Origin: CAJQQY01 sp964564545
GTDB taxonomy: Bacteria; Bacteroidota; Bacteroidia; Chitinophagales; Saprospiraceae
Length of the DNA: 64,000 bases
Direction of reading: 5' to 3'
Assembly (NCBI GenBank): GCA_964564545.1
Contig: CAZMBP010000109.1
Location: 38,688-102,687, forward strand
Part shown: positions 7,311 to 15,163 of the stretch, in pieces
Numbering within the stretch: position 1 is the first letter of the stretch
How the letters are laid out: each line of letters begins with the position of its first letter
Translations under genes and position numbers: made by a program
Notes under the pieces: generated by a model
Database searches by the model: none
What the model saw: the letters and a program-made list of their open reading frames with translations, nothing else
What the model was told of the DNA's origin: nothing

Positions 7311-9686
7311 TTAAAGCAGATCACCACGTAGGATATTTTCTACTAATTCTTTGGTCATGGTTTTTCCCGTTGCTTGTTTTCGAACTTCGTCAAATGAAAA
7401 ACGCCAGGTGCATCCATTTTGCCAAGTACTGCAACCGTAGGCCGTTTTTCCTTTTACAACATTTCCAATTCCACATTTTGGGCAGAGCATGCTCGCCTTT
7501 TTATTTTTAATGGAAGCCGTTTTTAGTTTTTGACTTCCTACTTTTCGAGCTTCTTTTTCTTTTAAAAATAGTTCGAAGTTATCGTTGAATTTTAAGTTCC
7601 CATTTACCTTTTTTCCATCCTTTTTAAATCCTCTAATTTGGATAGTTGATCCTTGCGAAATGAGTCGAGACAATTGTTTCTCAGGAATTTTTTTATCCAT
7701 AAATTTAAATGGCAAAAGAAACTTGCAGCCATCTTTCCATCGACTACAACCGTAAGCCGTTTTACCTTTTAGTAATTTTCCTTGTTGGCATTTTGGACAA
7801 GTAGCTCCTTCTATTTTATTTTTAGAAATTGGTTTTTTCTTTTTGGCAAACTTAGTATCAGGTTTTGCATCAGAAAAAATCTTAACTGATTTTGCCATCC
7901 TTACTTCGTCCACAAGTTGTGAAACCATGACTTTCATATTGTCGATAAAAGTCTTAGGTGAGTACTCTCCATTTTCGATATCACGCAATTGTTTTTCCCA
8001 TTGGCCAGTAAGTTCAGCCGATTTCAACATTGGATTATTGATGATATCGATGAGTTGAATTCCAGTTTCAGTTGGAAGGATTTGCTTCCGTTTTCGTTGA
8101 ATATATTTTCTTCGGAATAAGGTTTCAATAATCGCAGCACGAGTAGATGGACGACCAATTCCATTTTCTTTCATCAAGTCTCGCAACTCATCATCATCCA
8201 CATTTTTTCCTGCAGTTTCCATGGCTCGTAGCAAAGTACCTTCGGAGTATGTCTTGGGAGGTGAAGTCATTTTTTCTAATAAAGACGAAACGTGCGGGCC
8301 AGTTTCATCTTTCTGAAAAGCAGGTAAAATTCTTTCCTCTTCCTCTTTTTTCTTTTTACTATCATCCGTTTCTTCGTCTGATGAAGTGGTGCTCTTTTTT
8401 TTCGGTTTAGGAAACAGCACACGCCAACCTTCTTCCAGAATTTCTTTTCCATGAGCTTTAAAAGTTACTCCATTTGATTCTCCCCGAACTGTAGTTTTTG
8501 CCACCAAACAATCTGGATAAAATGCTCCAATAAATCTTCGTGCAATTGCATCATAAACATTCTGCTCTTGAGAAACTAATCTTTTTTCAAAACCAGTAGG
8601 AATGATGGCATGGTGATCGGTTACCTTTTTATCATTAAAAACTTTTGTTGATTTTCGAATAGGTTTACCCAAAAGAGGCTGAACAAGTTGGCTGTAGGAT
8701 TGCATCTTCTGTAGGATTCCTCCAATTTTTGGATAAACATCATTTGGTAAAAAAGTAGTATCCACACGTGGGTAAGTCACAACTTTTTGTTCATATAATT
8801 TTTGAACAATTTTTAAAGTTTGATCGGCTGAATAAGAAAATCGTTTATTGCAATACACTTGTAAACTAGTCAAGTCAAACAAACGCGGAGGTGTTTCTTT
8901 TCCATTTTTTTTGATGACATCGATGATGGTGAATGGATGATCTTTGACATTGTCCAGAGCGGAATCGCCTTCTTCCTTTTTGAGAAATTTTCCTTTTTCA
9001 CAATTAAAAGTTACCTCACGATATAGCGTTTGTAATTCCCAAAAAGGTTCAGGTTTGAAGTTGGCAATTTCATGATGACGTTTGACCAGCATTGCCAAAG
9101 TTGGCGTTTGCACTCGACCGATAGAAAGAACTTGTTTGTAGCCACCATATTTTAAAGTGTACAATCGAGTCGCATTCATTCCCAAAATCCAATCACCAAT
9201 TGCTCTTGAAAAACCTGCGAAATAAAGGTTGTCAAATTGGTTGGCATCCATCAAATTTTGGAAACCATCTTTGATCGCTTCAGCTGTCAAGGATGAAATC
9301 CACAGACGTAAAACTTTACCTTTATATTTCGCCTCATTGATGACCCATCGTTGAATGAGTTCCCCTTCTTGACCGGCATCCCCACAGTTAATAACTACTT
9401 CCGCTTTTTTAAATAAAGACTTAATGACCCCAAATTGCTTTTTGACACCAGCGTCTTTCATCAGTCTAGTTTCAAATTTTTCGGGGAGCATGGGGAGACA
9501 ATTGAAGTCCCATCTTTTCCAATGAGCTTGATATTCGTTGGGTTCAAGCAAGGTACAAAAATGTCCGAATGTCCAAGTTACTGCATAGCCGTTGCCTTCG
9601 AAATATCCGTCTTTTCGAGTTTTGGCTCCTAAAATTGTTGCGATTTCACGAGCGACACTAGGTTTTTCGGCGATGCATACTTTCAT
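7311..9686 (-). CDS. topB: DNA topoisomerase III (type IA)
   Basis: The 791-residue protein relaxes and decatenates negatively supercoiled DNA through a tyrosyl-DNA intermediate. The Toprim domain begins at residue 1 (KVCIAEKPSVAREIA, metal-binding Glu7) and continues with GDAGQEGELIQRWV near residue 103. The active-site Tyr lies in VVTYPRVDTT near residue 310. The C-terminus has two zinc-ribbon units (CPKC...GCSRWKDGC and CPKC...GCSTWQNGC) joined by a linker, which bind single-stranded DNA in this family. Where E. coli TopB has DPDREG, this protein has DAGQEG, so the second Asp of the metal motif is Gly; I believe this form is common in Bacteroidota TopB. It stands alone, flanked by non-coding DNA. 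Start chosen at the first ATG, which gives the conserved EKPSVA start. Confidence 0.95.
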   Translation of the reverse strand: MKVCIAEKPSVAREIATILGAKTRKDGYFEGNGYAVTWTFGHFCTLLEPNEYQAHWKRWDFNCLPMLPEKFETRLMKDAGVKKQFGVIKSLFKKAEVVINCGDAGQEGELIQRWVINEAKYKGKVLRLWISSLTAEAIKDGFQNLMDANQFDNLYFAGFSRAIGDWILGMNATRLYTLKYGGYKQVLSIGRVQTPTLAMLVKRHHEIANFKPEPFWELQTLYREVTFNCEKGKFLKKEEGDSALDNVKDHPFTIIDVIKKNGKETPPRLFDLTSLQVYCNKRFSYSADQTLKIVQKLYEQKVVTYPRVDTTFLPNDVYPKIGGILQKMQSYSQLVQPLLGKPIRKSTKVFNDKKVTDHHAIIPTGFEKRLVSQEQNVYDAIARRFIGAFYPDCLVAKTTVRGESNGVTFKAHGKEILEEGWRVLFPKPKKKSTTSSDEETDDSKKKKEEEERILPAFQKDETGPHVSSLLEKMTSPPKTYSEGTLLRAMETAGKNVDDDELRDLMKENGIGRPSTRAAIIETLFRRKYIQRKRKQILPTETGIQLIDIINNPMLKSAELTGQWEKQLRDIENGEYSPKTFIDNMKVMVSQLVDEVRMAKSVKIFSDAKPDTKFAKKKKPISKNKIEGATCPKCQQGKLLKGKTAYGCSRWKDGCKFLLPFKFMDKKIPEKQLSRLISQGSTIQIRGFKKDGKKVNGNLKFNDNFELFLKEKEARKVGSQKLKTASIKNKKASMLCPKCGIGNVVKGKTAYGCSTWQNGCTWRFSFDEVRKQATGKTMTKELVENILRGDLL

Positions 9687-9863
9687 GTAAGTGTATTAGC
9701 GTTAGCATTATTTTTTTAGAGATTGTTGTTAAATATATAAAAGAACAATATTGAATATTGAGGCTTTTGTTTTTTATTTTTCTAGAAAAAAGAAATGCCA
9801 AATTAGGGAAAAGAGGGGGGAATTGGAAGGGGAAAAAGGATTTTTGAAATGAAAGTTGATACT

Positions 9864-9942
9864 AACGCCCTTTCAGGGCTTGACGATGTTTGTTTTATCC
9901 CAAGGCGTTGCCTTGGGTTGAGGCTATAAGCCTTTCAGGCTT
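9864..9942 (+). repeat. REP-like element, left copy of an inverted pair
   Basis: About 79 bp made of three small palindromes in a row: GCCCTTTCAGGGC at 9867-9879, CCCAAGGCGTTGCCTTGGG at 9899-9917 and AAGCCTTTCAGGCTT at 9928-9942. The whole unit recurs in reverse orientation at 10278-10360 with only a few differences. Such palindrome clusters next to a REP-associated transposase are typical REP/BIME elements. Confidence 0.85.
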
Positions 9943-10013
9943 ATTCGAGTGAGGCTTCTATTTATGAAAAATGGAGAAAAAGATATTTGATATATTAAGG
10001 TAAGGGATATTAG

Positions 10014-10106
10014 ATCAAAGAGACAAAATTAAAGGATCGCCATAAAAGCTTAAATGTTTATTGTCCAAATATTTAGCCGAATGAGCAATCATTTCTGAAA
10101 AAAGGA
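10014..10106. repeat. imperfect direct repeat, copy 1
   Basis: A unit of about 93 bp that begins ATCAAAGAGACAAAATTAAA recurs at 10140-10232, offset by 126 bp, with only a few substitutions. A shorter piece (GAAAAATGGAGAAAAAGA) at 9965-9983 also matches the end of copy 2. Both copies lie between the two inverted REP-like units. Confidence 0.85.
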
Positions 10107-10139
10107 GAGCAGGAGATTTGGGATTTCACAGGACATTAA

Positions 10140-10232
10140 ATCAAAGAGACAAAATTAAAGGATCGCCATAAAAGCTTAAATGTTTATTGTATAAATATTT
10201 AGTCGAATGAGTAATCATTTTTGAAAAATGGA
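10140..10232. repeat. imperfect direct repeat, copy 2
   Basis: Second copy of the unit at 10014-10106, same orientation. No convincing coding frame is seen in either copy. Confidence 0.85.
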
Positions 10233-10277
10233 GAAAAAGAGATCCAAGGATTTTGTATCAAAAATAAATAACAAGAG

Positions 10278-10360
10278 AAAGCCTGAAAGGCTTTAAGCCT
10301 CAACCCAAGGCAACGCCTTGGGATAAAAACAAGCATCGTCAAGCCCTGAAAGGGCGTAAG
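10278..10360 (-). repeat. REP-like element, right (inverted) copy
   Basis: Reverse complement of the unit at 9864-9942, with the same three palindromes in reverse order (10278-10294, the CCCAAGGC hairpin at 10304-10322, and GCCCTGAAAGGGC at 10343-10355). It ends about 45 bp before the transposase start codon, which supports the pair being substrates of that protein. Confidence 0.85.
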
Positions 10361-10405
10361 CAAAAAAACTAATTTTTTCAATTCAAAAATTAAAACATCC
10401 ATCCT

Positions 10406-10859
10406 ATGGCGCAATCACTTTCACAAGTATACATTCACATAATCTTCAGTACAAAAAACAGAGAAAAACTAATTAATGATGAAATAGCTCCAAGATTATT
10501 TGATTACATCGGAGGAATTTGCAAAGGATTAGATTGTGCACCAATACAAGTTGGTGGCTATGAAGATCATGTACATATATTATGTAGGTTGTCAAAAAAA
10601 AATCACCCAAGCAAAATTATTGGAAGAAATAAAAAAGCGATCATCAAAATGGATAAAGTACATCTCTCCAAAATTTTCTAACTTTTATTGGCAAGGTGGA
10701 TATGCCATTTTCTCAGTAAATCCAACTCAAAAAGAAGTAGTAATAAAATACATCAAAAATCAAAAACAACATCACCAAACCAAATCTTACCAAGAAGAAT
10801 TAAGATCCTTTTTAGAAAAATACAAAGTAGAATTTCAAGAAAATTATATTTGGGAATAA
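10406..10859 (+). pseudogene. REP-associated tyrosine (IS200/IS605-type, Y1) transposase, frameshifted
   Basis: The combined frames encode a Y1 transposase of 150 residues, the usual size. The N-terminal half contains the HUH metal site (GGYEDHVHILCRL); the C-terminal half contains FYWQGGYAIFSVNP and the catalytic-Tyr helix YIKNQKQHH. The two halves are in different frames: a run of nine A at 10594-10602 carries one A too many, and removing it joins LSKK to ITQAKLLEEIKKRSSKW, restoring the family sequence exactly. The zero frame would otherwise stop at 10681. It may be a recent pseudogene, a homopolymer sequencing error, or a gene rescued by transcriptional slippage. Flanking REP-like inverted repeats identify it as the RAYT type rather than a free insertion sequence. 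Confidence 0.85.
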
Positions 10860-10956
10860 GTCCTAAAACTAGCCTAATTTTTGATATTAAATTTTTTTGT
10901 AATAAAAAATAACCTTAATTAACATTACGTTTAGTTTTTTTCAATCCTAAAAAAAC

Positions 10957-10965
10957 TATTTTTGC
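10957..10965 (+). promoter_or_regulatory. Bacteroidota -7 promoter box
   Basis: TATTTTTGC matches the TAnnTTTGC box of the Bacteroidota housekeeping sigma factor. No good -33 TTTG is seen (only TTTAG upstream). It would start transcription near 10971, about 37 bases before the FKBP gene. Confidence 0.55.
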
Positions 10966-11007
10966 ATTTTTACATACACAAATTATATTTTCAAAAAAAT
11001 ATTTAAA

Positions 11008-11709
11008 ATGAAGAAATTGGTATACGCTATTGCCACACTATTATTTTTGGTAAGTTTTTCCAACAATACTTTTGCGCAAAAAAATAAAAAGGCGACTGAA
11101 TTAAAAACATTTCAAGATTCTGTTGCTTATGCTTACGGATTTTTGATTGGAAATCAAATGAAAGATTTGAAAGTCGATAAAGAAATTCTTAAAGCTGGAA
11201 TCGATCATCAGTTTGCTGAAACTCAACAAATTGACGAAGGTACTGCTCAGATGATAATGAAAAGAGCACAACAAGACCGTCAAAGAGCTGAGAAAAAAAA
11301 GAAAGAAGAAGAAGGAATCATCAATGCAGCTATTGGACAAAAATTCCTCAACGAGAATAAAGTCAAACCTGGTGTGGGATCTACTCCTAGTGGGTTACAA
11401 TACAAAGTTATCACTCAAGGCACAGGAACAAAACCTTTAGCAACTGATAAAGTGAAAGTTAATTACGAAGGAAAATTATTGGATGGAACTATTTTCGATA
11501 GCTCATACAAACGAGGAAAGCCTGCTGAATTTGGTTTAAATCAAGTTATCAAAGGTTGGACTGAAGGTCTTCAATTAATGAATACAGGTGGTAAATTTGA
11601 ATTCTATATTCCTTCTGAATTAGCCTATGGAAAAAGAGGTTCTCGAAGTATTCCTCCTAATTCAACCTTGATTTTTACGGTTGAATTGTTAGAAATAGTA
11701 AAAAAATAA
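11008..11709 (+). CDS. FKBP-type peptidyl-prolyl isomerase, exported (FklB/Mip-like)
   Basis: The protein catalyses cis-trans isomerisation of X-Pro bonds during folding of envelope proteins. It is 233 residues: a signal peptide ending near FSNNTFAQ (residue 24), an FKBP_N dimerisation helix domain (residues about 30-115, ending in a Lys/Glu-rich helix), and an FKBP_C catalytic domain (about 135-232). That domain has VKVNYEGKLLDGTIFDSSY, the VIKGWTEGLQLM loop, and AYG-RG-RSIPPNSTLIFTVELL, all ligand-pocket signatures. Length and order match the Mip/FkpA group. It stands alone with a -7 box upstream and a terminator downstream. Location is most likely the periplasm. Confidence 0.93.
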   Translation: MKKLVYAIATLLFLVSFSNNTFAQKNKKATELKTFQDSVAYAYGFLIGNQMKDLKVDKEILKAGIDHQFAETQQIDEGTAQMIMKRAQQDRQRAEKKKKEEEGIINAAIGQKFLNENKVKPGVGSTPSGLQYKVITQGTGTKPLATDKVKVNYEGKLLDGTIFDSSYKRGKPAEFGLNQVIKGWTEGLQLMNTGGKFEFYIPSELAYGKRGSRSIPPNSTLIFTVELLEIVKK

Positions 11710-11783
11710 AATTGAATTGAAAAAATATTTTCAAGAGATATTCCAAAAGAAATATCGTATAAAGCCTTGATTTTCAATTGATT

Positions 11784-11820
11784 AAAAAAGGAGGTGGTAA
11801 TTTTACCATCTCCTTTTTTT
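11784..11820 (+). terminator. intrinsic terminator of the FKBP gene
   Basis: An A-run plus GGAG-g-TGGTA stem pairs with TACCA-t-CTCC across an ATTT loop and is followed by seven T. The single internal mismatch is a G-U pair in RNA. Confidence 0.88.
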
Positions 11821-11861
11821 GTAGATTTTTTTTAGTTCTTTTCTAATTTACTTTCATATCG

Positions 11862-12464
11862 ATGACAAAATCTTATTTTTACGATATGTTAAAATTAATA
11901 GCTAAAATAATGCTCCGTCTTGGAGGTTGGTCTGTTGATCCTAATTTTCCAAAAGAATCATCAAGAAGTGTTATGATTGCAGCTCCACATACTTCCAATT
12001 GGGATGGAATCTGGGTAAGGGTTGCTTTTGCAGTTTTAGGAATTCCCGTAAAAATTGCGGTAAAAGATAGTATGACAAAGTTTCCATTTGGCATGATAAC
12101 AAAGCCTCTTGGATTTTTAGGAATTGATAGAAGTAAAAAAGATCCAAACAAACCTCGTAAAAGTCAGATCGAACAGATGGCTGATTTCTTTCAGCAATTT
12201 GATGAAATAGCAATGGTCATTGCTCCTGAAGGAACTCGTTCATTGAGAAAAGAATGGAAAATGGGTTTTTATCATGTTGCAAAAATGGCGAATGTTCCAA
12301 TCACTTTTGGCTATCTAGATTTTGAAAAAAAATTAGCCGGCGTGGGAGGTGTTTTATATCCAACTGATAACCTAGAAGCGGATATGAGAAAAATTATGGA
12401 CTTCTATAAAACGATTACTCCTAAACACCCTGAGAAATATAGTTTGGATCAACGATACGTTTAG
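11862..12464 (+). CDS. PlsC-like acyltransferase (1-acyl-glycerol-3-phosphate acyltransferase family)
   Basis: The 200-residue protein carries the acyltransferase HX4D motif as HTSNWD (near residue 43), followed by the substrate-binding motif VIAPEGTRS (near 117-125), the two blocks that define the PlsC/LPLAT superfamily. It is short, lacks multiple membrane spans and fits the small Bacteroidota subfamily that transfers acyl chains to lysophospholipids or related glycerol lipids. The exact acceptor is not known. Translation could start at the first ATG or at Met9 (MLKLIAKIML), which would leave a more typical N-terminal amphipathic segment. It converges on metX. Confidence 0.85.
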   Translation: MTKSYFYDMLKLIAKIMLRLGGWSVDPNFPKESSRSVMIAAPHTSNWDGIWVRVAFAVLGIPVKIAVKDSMTKFPFGMITKPLGFLGIDRSKKDPNKPRKSQIEQMADFFQQFDEIAMVIAPEGTRSLRKEWKMGFYHVAKMANVPITFGYLDFEKKLAGVGGVLYPTDNLEADMRKIMDFYKTITPKHPEKYSLDQRYV

Positions 12465-12468
12465 TAAG

Positions 12469-12502
12469 GGTTAACTATGAATACCTTTATTTTGAGTTAA
12501 CC
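12469..12502. terminator. hairpin between convergent genes (weak terminator)
   Basis: GGTTAACT at 12469-12476 pairs with AGTTAACC at 12495-12502; the right arm includes the metX stop codon. There is no clear T tract, so termination is uncertain. Confidence 0.4.
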
Positions 12503-13561
12503 GTTATCCATCCATTCCATTAATAATTCATTGATTGAATCCGCTTCCACTAAAAAACCATCGTGACCAAATGCTGATTCTAAAGAAACAAAGGTCGGAT
12601 TGGGTAAATGTTCAGCTAATTGAAATTGCTCAGAGGGAGGAATTAATTGATCTGATTCGATAGATAAAACAAAAGCAGGCATTTGCAATTTTCCCAAAGC
12701 AACATCATTTCCTCCTCGACCTCTTCCCATATGATGAGTATCTAAAGTTTTAGTCAATGAAAAATAGCATTGAGCGTAAAAACGATCCTGTAATTTTTTG
12801 CCTTGATAATTGATGTAAGATGCTGCTTTGAAACCTTCTAGTTTTTCGGATTCATCAGTTTGAGTTTTGATATAAGCATCTGAAGTTCGATAGCCAAGTA
12901 AAGCCATTCCTCTAGCAGCCTTTAATCCATTTTCCCCAGCTCGATCAAAATTCTCTCGCCATGTAGAGTCTGCTTGGATAGCTAGCCTTTGAGCAGCATG
13001 AGTTGCAATTGCCCAGGCTGTTTCTCTAGCACTTGTAGCTAAAAGTGCAATTTTATTTATTTTTTCAGGAATTAAATGAGCGAATTCCATCACTTGATGT
13101 CCTCCGCAAGAACCTCCTATGCATAATTCAATTTCATTAATTCCTAAATGTTGTCGAAGCAAATCATGAGCTTGGACAATATCGCGAATCGATACTAATG
13201 GAAAATCAATTCCATATGCTTTTTGAGTTTTGGGAGAAATACTTCTTGCACATGTTGAGCCATAACATGAACCTAAAATATTCGCACAAACGATAAAATG
13301 TTTTTCAGGATCGAAAATCTTTCCTTCGCCAAACATATTTTTCCACCAATCAGAAACATCAGAATTGGCGGTCAAAGCATGACAAACCCAAATGACATTA
13401 TTCTTACTTTCGTTGAGTTTTCCGAAAGTGTGAAATCCAATAGTCAACTCGGGCAAAACCTCACCTGACTCTAATGTAAAAGCATTGTTGTAATTATAGA
13501 ATTGCAATCCATCAATTTGGATTGGAAGGATATAAGAACTTTGATTTGTAATAGGAAGCAT
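12497..13561 (-). CDS. metX: homoserine O-acyltransferase (acetyltransferase type)
   Basis: The enzyme activates homoserine by acylation at the entry to methionine synthesis. The 354-residue alpha/beta hydrolase shows the MetX start (NNVIWVCHALTANSDVSDWW), the CANILGSCYGSTC block, nucleophile Ser151 in GGSCGG, and the acid/base pair Asp304 (ESDQLIPPSEQ) and His333 (FGHDGF). Whether it prefers acetyl- or succinyl-CoA cannot be decided by motif alone, as MetX family members vary. It lies 24 bp downstream of metZ in the same direction, forming a two-gene methionine operon in which the product made here feeds the sulfhydrylase. Full length for the family. Confidence 0.94.
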   Translation of the reverse strand: MLPITNQSSYILPIQIDGLQFYNYNNAFTLESGEVLPELTIGFHTFGKLNESKNNVIWVCHALTANSDVSDWWKNMFGEGKIFDPEKHFIVCANILGSCYGSTCARSISPKTQKAYGIDFPLVSIRDIVQAHDLLRQHLGINEIELCIGGSCGGHQVMEFAHLIPEKINKIALLATSARETAWAIATHAAQRLAIQADSTWRENFDRAGENGLKAARGMALLGYRTSDAYIKTQTDESEKLEGFKAASYINYQGKKLQDRFYAQCYFSLTKTLDTHHMGRGRGGNDVALGKLQMPAFVLSIESDQLIPPSEQFQLAEHLPNPTFVSLESAFGHDGFLVEADSINELLMEWMDNG

Positions 13562-13585
13562 AATTATTTTTTTTGGAAAACCATT

Positions 13586-14758
13586 TTAGGATTGTTTGCT
13601 TTTTTTCAAAGCTTGATCGATGTCTGAAATTATGTCGTCTATGTGTTCGAGGCCTACCGATACTCGAATTAAACTATTAGTAATTCCAACTTCTAATCGA
13701 GCTTCTTCTGCCACTTTTGCATGAGTGGTCGAAGCAGGATGAGTAGCAATAGTTCGAGTGTCGCCAAGGTTCGCACTTAGGGATAACATCTCCATCGCAT
13801 CCAAGAAATCACGACCTTGTTGTAATCCTCCTTTTACTTCAAAAGTGACTAATCCTCCACCTTGAGACATTTGGTTTTTGGCAATTTGCAAAGAAGGATG
13901 ACTTTTTAAAAATGGATAGTTTACTTTTGAAATTTCAGGATGACCTTCTAAAAAATTGGCAAGGGCTAAAGCATTTTCACAATGACGATCCATCCGAACT
14001 GCCAGCGTTTCTAAACTTTTGGAAAGTACCCAAGCATTAAAAGGAGAAAGAGCCGGTCCCGTATTACGACAAAAAGATCGTACTTCATTTACTAAATCAT
14101 GAGTTCCCGCAATTGCACCGCCCATGACACGACCTTGACCATCTAAAAATTTTGTAGCCGAATGAACTAAAATATCTGCTCCAAATTTTGCTGGTTGTTG
14201 TAAATAAGGTGTGGCAAAGCAATTGTCAACACAAAAAATTAAATGATGTTTTTGGGAAAATTTTCCTGCTTCTTCCAAATCAATAATCTTCAATCCAGGA
14301 TTAGAAGGAGTTTCGATAAAAATCATTTTTGTATTTGGCCTAACTTTTTTATCCCATGTTTCAGGCATTTCAGGATCAATAAAGTCATATTCGATTCCCC
14401 AGTTGGACAACCGCGTATTTAATAAATTATAAGTTGATCCAAAAATCGCTCTTGAAGCTAAGATGTGATCTCCTTTTTTCAAAAAAGTCATAAATACTGC
14501 AAAAACAGCAGCCATCCCAGTTGCTGTTGCATAGGCATCTTCCACTTCTTCGAGTGCTGCAATTTTTAATTCAAATTCTCGAACACTAGGATTTGTAAAT
14601 CGACTATAGATATTTCCAGTTTCTTCTCCTGTAAAAAGTGAACGCATTTGTTCTGCATCATCAAATACAAAACTTGAAGTTGGAAAAATAGGAGTTCCAT
14701 GTTCTCTATGTTGCGACCGTTCTGTTTGGATTCGAATGGCTTTAGTTTCGAATTTCAT
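13586..14758 (-). CDS. metZ: O-acyl-homoserine sulfhydrylase / cystathionine gamma-synthase family, PLP enzyme
   Basis: The enzyme replaces the acyl group of O-acylhomoserine with sulfide (or cysteine) on the way to homocysteine. It is 390 residues with the Cys/Met-metabolism PLP fold. The PLP Lys is Lys203 in SATKFLDGQGR, the cofactor contacts are in YSRFTNPS (residues about 51-58) and VDNCFATPY (177-185), and the C-terminal domain has SLG/ANLGDTRTIATHPASTTH. The sequence is closest to the MetZ type (FLDGQGRVMGG). It is the first gene of the operon with metX 24 bp downstream. I looked for a SAM riboswitch upstream and did not find one. Confidence 0.9.
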   Translation of the reverse strand: MKFETKAIRIQTERSQHREHGTPIFPTSSFVFDDAEQMRSLFTGEETGNIYSRFTNPSVREFELKIAALEEVEDAYATATGMAAVFAVFMTFLKKGDHILASRAIFGSTYNLLNTRLSNWGIEYDFIDPEMPETWDKKVRPNTKMIFIETPSNPGLKIIDLEEAGKFSQKHHLIFCVDNCFATPYLQQPAKFGADILVHSATKFLDGQGRVMGGAIAGTHDLVNEVRSFCRNTGPALSPFNAWVLSKSLETLAVRMDRHCENALALANFLEGHPEISKVNYPFLKSHPSLQIAKNQMSQGGGLVTFEVKGGLQQGRDFLDAMEMLSLSANLGDTRTIATHPASTTHAKVAEEARLEVGITNSLIRVSVGLEHIDDIISDIDQALKKSKQS

Positions 14759-15163
14759 TGGTATGATATTTTGTAACTAATCGACATAAATTCATCTGTC
14801 TAATTAAAAACAACTTCAATGTATTAAATATTAATAAGATGCGAAGTTAAGTGGTTTTCTTTTTAAAAATCTGTATTAAAATGAAGAAACAGGTTAATCT
14901 TAAGTTAAAAAAGTAGTTTTTTACAATGGCTTAGATCCAATAATTAATAATGAAGGTGATTTTAATAATAATCTTTGCAGCATTTTTTTTGGAGAAAAGA
15001 CCAAAAACTATCACAAGTATTTCCCAGTTTTGCCTTCTTAATACTTTAGTTATTTATTTTTCCTAAAAAAACTTCTCTTTTTTTAAACGACTTTATTCTT
15101 TTGGCGTTAGTCTACTTTGCACCCCTATTTAAAATCTACTAATCAATAGAAAAAACAGATTTA
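14759..15163. other. intergenic region between divergent metZ and TonB-type receptor gene
   Basis: AT-rich, no gene supported. A degenerate promoter-like stretch TTTTGG...TACTTTGCAC at 15099-15121 precedes the receptor gene (the -7 box is one base short of TAnnTTTG). I see no SAM-I or SAM-II riboswitch signature on the metZ side. Confidence 0.5.

Noticed and set aside
14950..15066. Short frame of 38 codons starting ATGAAGGTGATTTTAATAAT
   Set aside because: Hydrophobic start but no continuation, no ribosome-binding site, and it lies in the metZ/receptor promoter region; treated as chance.
14759..15163. Possible SAM riboswitch upstream of metZ
   Set aside because: I looked for SAM-I and SAM-II core motifs on the minus strand and found neither.
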